IMG/VR virus record: IMGVR_UViG_3300025712_000005
Coordinates: 19,051 to 83,050 of that record
DNA: 64,000 nt
Reading direction: 5' to 3' (one strand)
Origin: a virus
In this document: piece after piece, positions 41,785 through 51,467 of the stretch
Layout: the number at the start of each line of letters is the position of its first letter
How positions within the stretch are numbered: the stretch's first letter is position 1
Notes under the pieces: model-generated
What the model was told of the DNA's origin: nothing
The model's database searches: none
What the model saw: the letters and a program-made list of their open reading frames with translations, nothing else
Position numbers and translations under genes: made by a program

Positions 41785-42124
41785 TATACTAAGCAACCTA
41801 GCCAAGTACTGGGTAGATGATGTCGAGCGATGCGGAATCATCAATGGCCGAGGACAGATTGTTGAATTAGAAAATAAGGCAGAGAATCCAAAGCTCGACT
41901 TTTTAATCTCTGAAAAAGACTTCAAAAAGTACCAAGAAAAAATGACGGGCACTTGGCACACACACCCAACAGGGAACGCTAATCTTAGCCTTGCTGATTA
42001 CAATTCGTTCAAGCAGTGGCCTAATATCACCCACGTTATTATTTGTCGGACACATGTTGTTTGTTACAGAATGACCGATGGCCAACTATTAATCGAAAAG
42101 GTGACTGAACATGGTAACGATTAA
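41774..42124 (+). CDS. JAMM/Mov34 metallopeptidase, N-terminal half of lambda K (116 aa)
   Basis: E18 in DDVERCGII, then WHTHPTGNANLSLADY with H62, H64, S72 and D75: the full JAMM zinc motif HxHP-x7-SxxD. It overlaps the NlpC gene by 11 bases and the I-like gene by 14. It probably processes tail-tip components or peptidoglycan. Confidence 0.85.
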   Translation: MKDNILSNLAKYWVDDVERCGIINGRGQIVELENKAENPKLDFLISEKDFKKYQEKMTGTWHTHPTGNANLSLADYNSFKQWPNITHVIICRTHVVCYRMTDGQLLIEKVTEHGND

Positions 42125-42842
42125 CTTAACGGGGTTTGACTCTAGCTTCCCTAGTCAGCTTAAGGTTGCAGCGACAACCTATGAAGAAGCTATCGAGATG
42201 CTGAAACTGCATGAAAAATTTAATCCCCTTAAACAAATTAAACGGTTTGTATGCAAGGTGATTGAGTGTGCGGACATAGCAGCGTTGAAAAGCCGCATCG
42301 TTGGGGATGAAATAAACCTAGTTTGTGAATCTGAAGTTAAAGCAGGGTTTACTGGCTCAGGTGAACAAAAGATGCAAGTTATCATCGGGGTTGTTCTAAT
42401 TGTTGTTGGTGTCGTTGTAACCATGGCTGGGTTTCCTACGGTTGGCCCAGCTTTAGTAGCAGCAGGGGTCGCCACCCTTATAGGTGCCATCGTTCAATAC
42501 TTATTGATGCCAGATGAGGAAGAAGCTGACGACCGGCAAAGTCGAATCGCTCAGCGGTACCCAAATACGGTGGCTTCAGGAACACCAAAGGCGCTGATAC
42601 TCGGTAAGTTTCGTTTTGGTGGCCACTTGATCAGCGTTAACGTTGAATCCAGAGACGGTGTGGACTTGGACTTTGAAGAGTTTGTTTACAACCTTTGGGA
42701 TTCAACGCTATATTCAGGGCGAGATACTTGGGAAACCCTCTACCAAAATACAGAAACAGGTACCACCGGAAGGCTTGGTGCTTGGGGTGGTGGCGGTGGA
42801 ACTGTTGGTGGCCCACGCGATGAAGATTGGCTGCACCCCTAG
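42111..42842 (+). CDS. Tail assembly protein, lambda I-like (243 aa)
   Basis: An alpha/beta N-terminal domain is followed by a hydrophobic hairpin (about 88-130, VIIGVVLIVVGVVVTMAGF and PALVAAGVATLIGAIVQYLL), as in the I family. The C-terminal 90 residues, ending in a Gly-rich stretch, extend beyond lambda gpI length. It precedes the J-like gene. Confidence 0.8.
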   Translation: MVTINLTGFDSSFPSQLKVAATTYEEAIEMLKLHEKFNPLKQIKRFVCKVIECADIAALKSRIVGDEINLVCESEVKAGFTGSGEQKMQVIIGVVLIVVGVVVTMAGFPTVGPALVAAGVATLIGAIVQYLLMPDEEEADDRQSRIAQRYPNTVASGTPKALILGKFRFGGHLISVNVESRDGVDLDFEEFVYNLWDSTLYSGRDTWETLYQNTETGTTGRLGAWGGGGGTVGGPRDEDWLHP

Positions 42843-42865
42843 AAGCACTTAAAATTTAAATGACG

Positions 42866-42895
42866 ATGATTGAGAGAGGTAAGTATGAACTTTAA
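42866..42895 (+). CDS. Nine-codon leader ORF before the J-like gene
   Basis: A box-derived ATG in AAATGACGATG opens MIERGKYEL and stops inside the J-like gene, overlapping its start. GAGAGAGGTAAGT within the leader is the ribosome binding site of the large gene. Translation of the leader could couple to or compete with J synthesis. Confidence 0.35.
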   Translation: MIERGKYEL

Positions 42896-45800
42896 GGGTT
42901 CTGGTGGTGGCGGGGGCGGAAGTAATGCCCGAGATAGTTTATTTTCCACAGACGCATTTGAGTTTGTACTGGGCATTTCAGAAGGCCCAATCGGTGGCAT
43001 CGATGGCGATACCATTGAAGAGAAATTAAAAAATATTTATATCGATGACACAGCAGTTTATTCAACAACGGGTAAGCCAAATTTCAGCGATAGTAAACTC
43101 TTTATCCGCTTCGAAAAAGGCACCGAGTTAACGGCAATTGATGACCCTGATATGGGTCAGACACCTATCATGTATGCCTTTAAAGGGGCGACGGTTAGTG
43201 AGCCGGTTAATCTAAGCCTTAGCTCTCAAGCCACGGTCACCAAAGTCACGTCTAAAACTCCTGAAGGTTACGACCAAATAGAGCTTCGCTTTTACGTTAG
43301 CCAACTAGTTGAGTATACCGATAACGGCTCTAAGCCCTCTCGAATAAACATGTTCATAGAATATCGTGAAGTTGGTGAGGCGGAATATAAAACTACCTTT
43401 CTTCAAGTGGATGGCAAGACTACCGTTAACGGCTTTGTAAAAAGCACGGTTATTACGGTGCCTAGAGGGGACTCTAACACCCAGCATGAATTGAAAGTCA
43501 CAGTCACCACTGAAGACTCTAACGAAGAAAGGATCGCTGAAATTTCATGGGCCTCCTATGAATTAGTCCAGCTTACCGGTGACGCCTATCAGACCGAGAA
43601 CCCTGACTATACCAGCGACAGGTTTGAGTATCATGCAGGGAACTCGATGCTGCATGTTGCAGGGGTTTTAGGGCAGCAACTAACGAACCTACCTAATATT
43701 AATGCTATCTACAAAGGGTTGCTTTGTGCCGTTCCCTCTAACTATGACCCAGTAACCAAGACGTATGATGAAAGTACTTCTTGGGATGGCACTTTCTTAG
43801 CTGAAAAACAGTGGACAGATAACCCTTTCTGGATAGCACATGAATTAATTACTAACATCCGTTTTGGGGCCGCTAAATACAACCCGTTAATTCGTGTGAA
43901 TCGTTTCTCCGTTTATGAGAAAGCGAAGTATGCTGACGGCTACAATCCTATCAGCGGAGAGAAAGATTTATACGACCCGATTTTAAATATTGAGGGTGCG
44001 GCTAGATATACGTATAACGCCATCGTCACTGAGTCTCAAAGCGGCATGGGGGTTATTAACCAGATACTTGCCTCAGCATTCAGTATTGCCGTGGATAATG
44101 ACGACGGCGAAATTCAAATCTATTCAGATATGCCAGCGTTACCAACCATCACAATAATGCCTGAAATGTGTATTTCTCCTGAGGGCGGGACACCTTTCTC
44201 TTATACTTTCTCCGACATCACAGGCAGACACAATGCGGTAACTGCCAAGTACATTGATAAAGAAAACAAGTATCAACCTCAAGTCTTGTCTGAAATTCGA
44301 GATGAAGAGTCGATAGCCAAGCATGGCTACAATCGATTTGAGTTCGATGCAGTGGGGACAACTTCTGCGTGGGAGGCTGATAGAAAACGTTTCTTGTATA
44401 TGCGTACAGCGCAAACAGAAATAAAAACGATTTCGTTCACCCTGCCTATGCTTGGTTATTACATGGAGGTTTTCGATGTTATTGCCGTTGTTGACCCTGA
44501 CATGGGGAATGCTTTGTCAGGCCGCAGCGTTGAGCTTTCTAATGGTGTGATACGCGTTAGAGACCCACTTTACTTTGCTCAAGCGGGAACGTATGACGTC
44601 ACGCTGCAGGGCTTTGATCAAGATTATGAGTTCCAGACAACGATTGGTATTCAAGATGAAATGGTACCGATTACGGAGTTAACGGTCGGAGCAACTCAAG
44701 CTCTCACTCCGCTGAGATTTGATGGCAGCAATGACCGCTTAAGTTTGCCTGTGGTCGATATCCCGCTGACCGATACTACGTTTACTTGGGTGGGCTCTTT
44801 TGCCGCCTTGCTTAATAAAGACTACGGCTTGTTTCAAAGCAAAGCAGCATTCAATGAAACGGATTTAGTTGTCTGGTATGACGACCCTCAAGGGTTAGTC
44901 TTCTTTGTAAGAAGAGGAACCTCTGGGGTAGGGTTTAGAAATAGTGGGATACTAGGACTCTCCGTGGATACCGTTTACAAGATTGAGTTAACTATTCAAT
45001 CCGGTTTGCAAGTAAGCATAAGCGTCTATTTAGAAGATGGGACTTTTGTAGACAGTGCTACTGAGTCGGGCAGCGATGTCTTAGCAAATTTAAAGTTCCT
45101 TTTCATTGGGGATGACTTGAATGGTTATGCTCGTCCGTTCAAAGGCGACCTAAAATCCTTCACGATTACCGACAACACTACGACTGAAATTCTGCACGAT
45201 TACCGCAATACGGATGGAACCACCCCTAGGGTATGGGTGGACGTTGCTAATGGGGTTAATGCTGAACTAATTAACTTTGGGCCCAATCCGTGGAGAACTG
45301 TTCAGGGCGTAGTTTCTTTCCCCGCACCAACTGAGATTGCTGAGTATCCGGTCGTTTATATCAAGAATAGTGAAAGCACGCCGACGTCAAGCGTGGGCTT
45401 ACCTAAACTCTACCGTATTGCCAACATCGAAGAATCTGGAGAGGTGGCCAACGCCTACCAAATTACAGCGACCGAGGTAAATCCAAACAAACACAGCGAT
45501 GCTGATTTGATGGAGAACACGCCGGTACCTCAGTATTCGTTTTTGAATGAGGGCATTCTGCAGAAAGTCACAGGCCTTCAGGTTAGTAAACAAGAAGCCT
45601 TAGAAACTGATACGGGCGTGAAATACAACTTAGTTGTTAGCTGGGATGAGCAGACACAAAAACGCTTAGGAACCACCTACGAAGTTGAAATCCAGAGTCA
45701 CGAACAAAACGCGGGTAACCAAAAGATTTTGACCTCAACTAACTACGTTGAAATAGACAACGTGGGTTTAGGACAGGTTGTTATTCTGGTTAGAACCCGA

Positions 45801-48800
45801 GCTGGCGACAGCGTGACGTCTCCTGTCAGAATTGAATGGTATGTCTCAAGAATTGGGATACAAGACTTTATTGATGCTGGGTTGAGCATTGTTACTTTAG
45901 GAAACTTAAGCAAGTACGTTTTCAGTGTGTCTTTGAGTTTGCCTTTCACTTATGAAACGAGTCGCGTTGTTAATCTGTTAAAAGAAGACCCGCAGCTTGT
46001 TGGCCACATCCGTGTTTTTGATACCACTGACCCACTTTCCCCCAGATTAATACTTGAGGCAGAAAGCGAGGACGGTCGATTCAATTACAGCAGCGGTGAA
46101 TTCAAGCAGTTCATGGGCGAGGTTGACTATGTTCCAACGAGCTTAACAGTTTACGGGCATTTAAGAGATGCGTTTGGCGGCAGATTTCCTGTTCTTGAAG
46201 AAGATGAGATAGCGTACCCAATCGGCGTGGCCAATGGGGATATTCTAAATCTTCGTGTGGCTTTGGTAAATTCAGACATAGACCGCTACAAGTTTGATTG
46301 GGATGACACGCACCATGGGTATATCGTTAATGTCCTTGGTACGAATGTAAACAACGTCTTATCGACAAGAACACTTTATGAGAATACGTTTTCGCTGCCT
46401 ACCTTTTCCGATGGTTCAGGCTATCGAGTAAGCGTTCAAGGTTTTGATATCAATCAAAACTACAGTCGAACGGCTTACGTTATTTTTCGCAATAACAACA
46501 ATGTGATTACAAACGGACAAGCGCCAAAGGTAGACATTGATAATGGTGTGATTAGAACAACTCCTTTTGTGCTTGAAAGACCTTCTGATACTTACCAGTT
46601 CAAGCATGGCACGATAAATGATTTGTCACTGGCAAAAGATGGGCCCGATGGCACAACGTTGGTCATACCTAATACTAAGAAAGGCCAAACCCAATATATT
46701 TGGTACCGTCAAAAGTCACCAGAAGGGTTAGGAGAGTGGGCAACTACCTCCGTAGTGGCGGATGAACAGACGCTTTATGATTGGACAGTTTACGCCAATT
46801 CAGACACAGGGACAGATATTAGCGTAACCCGAGGGGCCAGAACGTACATTGGTATTTCCTCTGGCCACACTAACGAGACGCCCGAATTGGGAGACCCCAG
46901 TATTTACACTTGGGTACCAGCGGTGGAGGGTGTCGATTGGCTAACCGGCTCAGGAGCTCCTAGCAACAACATAGGAAAGATAAGAACCAAGTACTTAGAT
47001 TTGGACAGCGGAGACGTTTACACCAAAACTGGGGCTGCTGAGTGGACGTTAGAAGGTAATCTTAGCGGTGGAGACGGGGACAACTGGTTTAACGGTGTTG
47101 AGGATCCTCCTTCAGCCTCCTTAGGGAAAAACGGCGACAACTATTTAGTTACTGGTTCGGGCAAGCATTATGAAAAAGTCGCAGGGTCTTGGTCTTTAGT
47201 TGGCGTTCTTAAAGGAGATGACGGAACTTCAGTTACTGTTTCTGGAAGCAGCATCGATGGTAATGGTGATACCGTTGTTAATTTCAGTGACGGGTCTTCG
47301 ACAACGATCAGTCGCGGGGCGGATGGAATCGCTAAGGGCGTCAAAGCGATTTATGCGACGAATGCCACTGGAACGAGTGCCAGCTTTACCGAAGGCACAA
47401 GAGAATTTATTAATCTGTACGAATGGACAGGTACAGCCCCTACTACCGTTCCAGCTGGGCTTACTTACGCTAGATTTAAAGGTACCGATGGAACCTCCAG
47501 TGGTGTCGTTCCTATTTACGCCACGAATTCGACAGGGACAAGCGCCAGTTATACTCGCGGGTCAAGAACCTATGTCAACTTTTACGAGTGGACAGGGACA
47601 AAGCCAGCGACGCCGCCAACCGGATTATCTTATTTAAAGATGGTCGGCATCGATGGCGTTCGAGGCGCTGGTCATTACTATACCACAGGGAATGGCCCTA
47701 CTTGGGATGAAACTAAAGCCAACGGAGCAGTCCCCGCGCCAGTACAAATTGGTGACAGGGTGACGATAAGCAATGGTTCTGATTATTCAGAAACTAAAGT
47801 TTGGACAGGAACGTGGGAAGAGGTGGGGGCTTTCATTGATAGCAATCTACTGGTCAACGGGAATGCAATCGCCAACAAGGTGTTTGCAAATGCGGTAACG
47901 GTTAGTGAGAGTGTGACGGCCACCAAAGGTGACACCTCAGTACAAATCAGTGCGGTGGATGATTACCCTATTCAAGTCACCCAGAACAATAATATTATTT
48001 TCGCGGTTAAGCAGGGTAGCGGGATATTTGACGGCGGCATAATCAACCCTAGCAGCATTAAAGCTGAGTCACTAACTCAAGGGGTAGTTGACTTTCTGCG
48101 TGCGACGTTAGGCGTCCCAGTGGCGGCAAGTGGCGGTGTGCTAGATTCACCAATCAGCTTCACTTACCCGAACAACGGGTCAACAGCCCTAGTTAGCAAC
48201 TTTGTTCATGGCAACAATCCGACCACGATTTCAGCCACGGTTAGATATTTCAGTGGAGCTGGAGCTACGGCGCCCTCACTGGCTGATCGTTCTGCCACTT
48301 TAAAGATACAAAGAAAGCTTTCCTCTAGTGCGTCTGGTTGGGTGGATGTTCCAAACACAACCACACCGATGATATTGGAGTACACCTCAAGCACGAAGTA
48401 CAACACACTATCACAAACAGAAACGATAACGGTTATTGAGAACCAAGCGGCGGAAGAATATGACTATCAATTGGTGGTCTCTTCTGTTGGCTCAGCCTAC
48501 ACCAATTCCGTAACTGGAACGCTCTCAGTAAGCGAAGAGGCTACGGGTGGAGCAACTAGCTCAGCAGAAGCTAACAACGCTCAAATCACGTTGCAGATGG
48601 GCTCAGGTTTAAGCGGAGGTGGCAACTTCACGCTAAATCAGATCGCCAATGAAACTATCGATCTCAATCACGCAGACCCACAAGCGGTCACTCGAATAAA
48701 AGGCGGTGGTGGCACGAGTCTGAAAGTTGTTAACTATATCGCAACGGACGGCAAGGGGCATGTCCACAATACAACTAACGAAATTGATTTGTCGCTTTAT

Positions 48801-51467
48801 CTTGCAGCCAAGTCGCATAGCCACAGCTATCTTGATGAAGTTGTTGCCGGAAACCTTGACGTAAATAGTTTTGCTGCCGGTTCTAAGATAGCAGTCGGCT
48901 CAACAGGGAGTTGGAGCAATCGAGGACCACAGGTTGACAATGCTAATGGTTTAATTTCTCTACACACTCATTCGGGTAACTATTTCAGTCAGCTATGGTT
49001 TGACACTACGGGTGACAATTTTTATCACCGCACAGCCAGTAATGCTGCATTCAGACCGTGGGCGAAAGTATGGACAGATAGAAGCGATGGAGAAGGCTCA
49101 GGCTTAGATGCTGACTTGCTAGACGGATATCAAGCGTCTGATCTCTTTGACGACACTACCGATTATCGTCAAATACAAAGCAAGGCAGGCAATGGCTCAG
49201 GATGGGTAAGAACCCCCTCCACAGGATTGCTACCAAGTAATTCAGGAGGGGCTAGTAATATAGGTTCGGCTTCGTGGAATTTCTTGTCTGGTTATTTCAA
49301 CACTCTTTACGAAGGCAATCAGGCATTAAGCCTTAGATACTTAGGAATAAATTCTACTGCGAGTAACGCTGCCAAATTAGACAACTTAGATTCGACTGAT
49401 TTCTTAAAAAGTAATAAAGCAAATGGTACACCTATCGCTGCTTATTATTTAACAAGCGCAAGCGGTAATGTCGGTACAAAGATACGCCTCCCTTTTAATA
49501 CTGACTCAAGCAAAATGGTGGCGTTTACAGTTCGTGTTTATCAAGGTTATCAACACTATGATGTAGTGTTTAGCGGATATTTGTACTCCGATGCTCCCAA
49601 TAACTGGTACTCGCCTAAAGCAACTATGCTCTGCTCCACCAATGCAAACGGGATGTTTGTGAGAATGGGTAGAGATGCAGATGGTAGAGCCTACGTTTGG
49701 TTAGCTGGTAGCAATTACAGAGGCGTTGCTGTAATGGACGTTGTTGGCGGTTATCGCACAGGTGATTGGAACACGGGATGGGATATCTCCGAAAGCGATT
49801 CCACACCTAATCTTGCTTTAGACACGGCCATTTACCCACCTTACAGCCCTCACAATCCACAAGTAAATATCACAGGGAATGCGGGGTCTGTCAGTGGCGG
49901 TGTCTATACTACTGGAAACCAGACAATAAGTGGTGTCAAAACCTTTAGCAGCACAATAGCAGGCTCTATATCTGGTAATGCCGGTAGTGTAACTAACGGT
50001 GTTTATACGTCTGATTCCCGCTTAACTGATGCGAGACCTCCAACCGTATTAACCATAGGAGCATCAACTGCAAGTCTTGGGTTAGAAACTATATCAAGTA
50101 TGGTTGGATACACGCAAGGTATACCTTCTGGGGCTATTGTCGGCACTACTAGTTTAAGTGATGGTGCATTGTATGCCAATTCTTACAGTACGTTATGGAG
50201 ACACCAAATAATAGGCGATTACAGAACAGGGCGTATAGCGGTTAGGGGTAGAAATAACGGTGTTTGGCAACCTTGGTTAAGCCCCGTTATGTCGGGTGAT
50301 ACGGTGGGGTCGGCTAATAACGTAAACCGAAGCGTAAATGCGGGTACGGGCTTATCTGGTGGAGGAACATTGACATCTAATGTGACTCTCAATGCTATTA
50401 CTTCGGGTAATGTTTTCCACTTGGCAGCTTCTTCTGGGCGAGTAGTTGCTGATTGTAATGCTGCGGCTTATAGAGAAAGCGGGTTTTATGGATTTAATAA
50501 CCTCCCTACAAATGGCCCCTCAAGTAAAAGCTACTTAGCGATGATGGTCGCTAGAAATAGCGATGTCGGCTTTCAACTTGCTGGCGGTTTCATACATGAC
50601 GAATGGTATGCACGAGGTTGGTCAGCTTCGGGTACTTATAGAGCTTGGAAACGCTTTCTACATGACGGTAATGCTTTAGAGATAATTAAAACCATAGATG
50701 TGAACGGCTCGGCAGGGATAAATGCGGGCACTTTTGACAGTTTAGGTAGTGGCAGCTTCTTACGGTCTGATGTGACGGACTATATCAACGGACTTCTTTA
50801 TTTAAGAAACGACATTGTTGTAGAAACTGGATACCGTAATCGTGGTGTTTTTGGAACATACGACCCTGCTAAAACTCAGCACATTTGGTCTATGGGTACC
50901 AATTACAGAAATGCAGCCGGAGGTGTAAGAACGTCAGGTTCTTCGGGTGAACGAATAGGTTCTCCTTTTGGCAACATGTATGGCGCATCTTATTATCATC
51001 CTAGTAACGGAGAAGGAACGTTAGCCAACGGTCATCAATTCGTTTGGTGTGAAAATGGTGTACCTAAAGTTGCTTTAGGCCAAAACATATGGACGGCGGG
51101 TGACATCACCGCTTTAGGTGACATTTATGGTGTAGAAGTTACCGAAACCTCAGCATTAAAGTACAAAAACATTAGCCATCGTGTTGGTATAGATGAGTCA
51201 TTAAGGCGAGTAGTTGCACTCGGTAAAAAAGGTGTCGCTGTTGGTAGCTATAAAGATGATAAGACCAATACGTTAAAGCTCCACTTTATTGCTGATGAAG
51301 CCGAAGAAGACTTCAAAGAAGCGGTCAAATACAAAGACGGTGAAGTCGACGGTCTTAGCTACACTCGTATGCTTCCAGACGCTTACGCAGCCATAGCAAA
51401 GCAGCAAGAAATTATTGAAAGGCTAATGGCGCGTGTTGAGATGTTGGAGGCTAAATTAAATGGCTAA
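42885..51467 (+). CDS. Central tail hub / host specificity protein with tail spike and S74 chaperone (2860 aa)
   Basis: The N-terminus (MNFKGSGGGGGGSNARDSLF, then FEFVLGISEGPIGGIDGDTI) and the first 600 residues are J-like. About 608-808 is an inserted LamG/concanavalin-like domain (LRFDGSNDRLSLPVVDI onward), after which the J sequence resumes. Fibronectin-like segments, a Gly/Asp-rich shaft with a 55-residue duplication (from 47349 and 47514) and T4-fibre-like segments (LDADLLDGYQASDLF) follow. Residues about 2755-2860 are an S74 intramolecular chaperone (TSALKYKNI... ending in a coiled coil), expected to cleave itself off after trimer folding. The ATG at 42885 has GAGAGAGGTAAGT before it. 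Confidence 0.85.
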   Translation: MNFKGSGGGGGGSNARDSLFSTDAFEFVLGISEGPIGGIDGDTIEEKLKNIYIDDTAVYSTTGKPNFSDSKLFIRFEKGTELTAIDDPDMGQTPIMYAFKGATVSEPVNLSLSSQATVTKVTSKTPEGYDQIELRFYVSQLVEYTDNGSKPSRINMFIEYREVGEAEYKTTFLQVDGKTTVNGFVKSTVITVPRGDSNTQHELKVTVTTEDSNEERIAEISWASYELVQLTGDAYQTENPDYTSDRFEYHAGNSMLHVAGVLGQQLTNLPNINAIYKGLLCAVPSNYDPVTKTYDESTSWDGTFLAEKQWTDNPFWIAHELITNIRFGAAKYNPLIRVNRFSVYEKAKYADGYNPISGEKDLYDPILNIEGAARYTYNAIVTESQSGMGVINQILASAFSIAVDNDDGEIQIYSDMPALPTITIMPEMCISPEGGTPFSYTFSDITGRHNAVTAKYIDKENKYQPQVLSEIRDEESIAKHGYNRFEFDAVGTTSAWEADRKRFLYMRTAQTEIKTISFTLPMLGYYMEVFDVIAVVDPDMGNALSGRSVELSNGVIRVRDPLYFAQAGTYDVTLQGFDQDYEFQTTIGIQDEMVPITELTVGATQALTPLRFDGSNDRLSLPVVDIPLTDTTFTWVGSFAALLNKDYGLFQSKAAFNETDLVVWYDDPQGLVFFVRRGTSGVGFRNSGILGLSVDTVYKIELTIQSGLQVSISVYLEDGTFVDSATESGSDVLANLKFLFIGDDLNGYARPFKGDLKSFTITDNTTTEILHDYRNTDGTTPRVWVDVANGVNAELINFGPNPWRTVQGVVSFPAPTEIAEYPVVYIKNSESTPTSSVGLPKLYRIANIEESGEVANAYQITATEVNPNKHSDADLMENTPVPQYSFLNEGILQKVTGLQVSKQEALETDTGVKYNLVVSWDEQTQKRLGTTYEVEIQSHEQNAGNQKILTSTNYVEIDNVGLGQVVILVRTRAGDSVTSPVRIEWYVSRIGIQDFIDAGLSIVTLGNLSKYVFSVSLSLPFTYETSRVVNLLKEDPQLVGHIRVFDTTDPLSPRLILEAESEDGRFNYSSGEFKQFMGEVDYVPTSLTVYGHLRDAFGGRFPVLEEDEIAYPIGVANGDILNLRVALVNSDIDRYKFDWDDTHHGYIVNVLGTNVNNVLSTRTLYENTFSLPTFSDGSGYRVSVQGFDINQNYSRTAYVIFRNNNNVITNGQAPKVDIDNGVIRTTPFVLERPSDTYQFKHGTINDLSLAKDGPDGTTLVIPNTKKGQTQYIWYRQKSPEGLGEWATTSVVADEQTLYDWTVYANSDTGTDISVTRGARTYIGISSGHTNETPELGDPSIYTWVPAVEGVDWLTGSGAPSNNIGKIRTKYLDLDSGDVYTKTGAAEWTLEGNLSGGDGDNWFNGVEDPPSASLGKNGDNYLVTGSGKHYEKVAGSWSLVGVLKGDDGTSVTVSGSSIDGNGDTVVNFSDGSSTTISRGADGIAKGVKAIYATNATGTSASFTEGTREFINLYEWTGTAPTTVPAGLTYARFKGTDGTSSGVVPIYATNSTGTSASYTRGSRTYVNFYEWTGTKPATPPTGLSYLKMVGIDGVRGAGHYYTTGNGPTWDETKANGAVPAPVQIGDRVTISNGSDYSETKVWTGTWEEVGAFIDSNLLVNGNAIANKVFANAVTVSESVTATKGDTSVQISAVDDYPIQVTQNNNIIFAVKQGSGIFDGGIINPSSIKAESLTQGVVDFLRATLGVPVAASGGVLDSPISFTYPNNGSTALVSNFVHGNNPTTISATVRYFSGAGATAPSLADRSATLKIQRKLSSSASGWVDVPNTTTPMILEYTSSTKYNTLSQTETITVIENQAAEEYDYQLVVSSVGSAYTNSVTGTLSVSEEATGGATSSAEANNAQITLQMGSGLSGGGNFTLNQIANETIDLNHADPQAVTRIKGGGGTSLKVVNYIATDGKGHVHNTTNEIDLSLYLAAKSHSHSYLDEVVAGNLDVNSFAAGSKIAVGSTGSWSNRGPQVDNANGLISLHTHSGNYFSQLWFDTTGDNFYHRTASNAAFRPWAKVWTDRSDGEGSGLDADLLDGYQASDLFDDTTDYRQIQSKAGNGSGWVRTPSTGLLPSNSGGASNIGSASWNFLSGYFNTLYEGNQALSLRYLGINSTASNAAKLDNLDSTDFLKSNKANGTPIAAYYLTSASGNVGTKIRLPFNTDSSKMVAFTVRVYQGYQHYDVVFSGYLYSDAPNNWYSPKATMLCSTNANGMFVRMGRDADGRAYVWLAGSNYRGVAVMDVVGGYRTGDWNTGWDISESDSTPNLALDTAIYPPYSPHNPQVNITGNAGSVSGGVYTTGNQTISGVKTFSSTIAGSISGNAGSVTNGVYTSDSRLTDARPPTVLTIGASTASLGLETISSMVGYTQGIPSGAIVGTTSLSDGALYANSYSTLWRHQIIGDYRTGRIAVRGRNNGVWQPWLSPVMSGDTVGSANNVNRSVNAGTGLSGGGTLTSNVTLNAITSGNVFHLAASSGRVVADCNAAAYRESGFYGFNNLPTNGPSSKSYLAMMVARNSDVGFQLAGGFIHDEWYARGWSASGTYRAWKRFLHDGNALEIIKTIDVNGSAGINAGTFDSLGSGSFLRSDVTDYINGLLYLRNDIVVETGYRNRGVFGTYDPAKTQHIWSMGTNYRNAAGGVRTSGSSGERIGSPFGNMYGASYYHPSNGEGTLANGHQFVWCENGVPKVALGQNIWTAGDITALGDIYGVEVTETSALKYKNISHRVGIDESLRRVVALGKKGVAVGSYKDDKTNTLKLHFIADEAEEDFKEAVKYKDGEVDGLSYTRMLPDAYAAIAKQQEIIERLMARVEMLEAKLNG

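Noticed and set aside
47200-47637. 145-codon alternative frame within the J-like gene
   Set aside because: The main frame has coherent repeated domain content here; the alternative is an effect of the Gly/Thr-rich codons.
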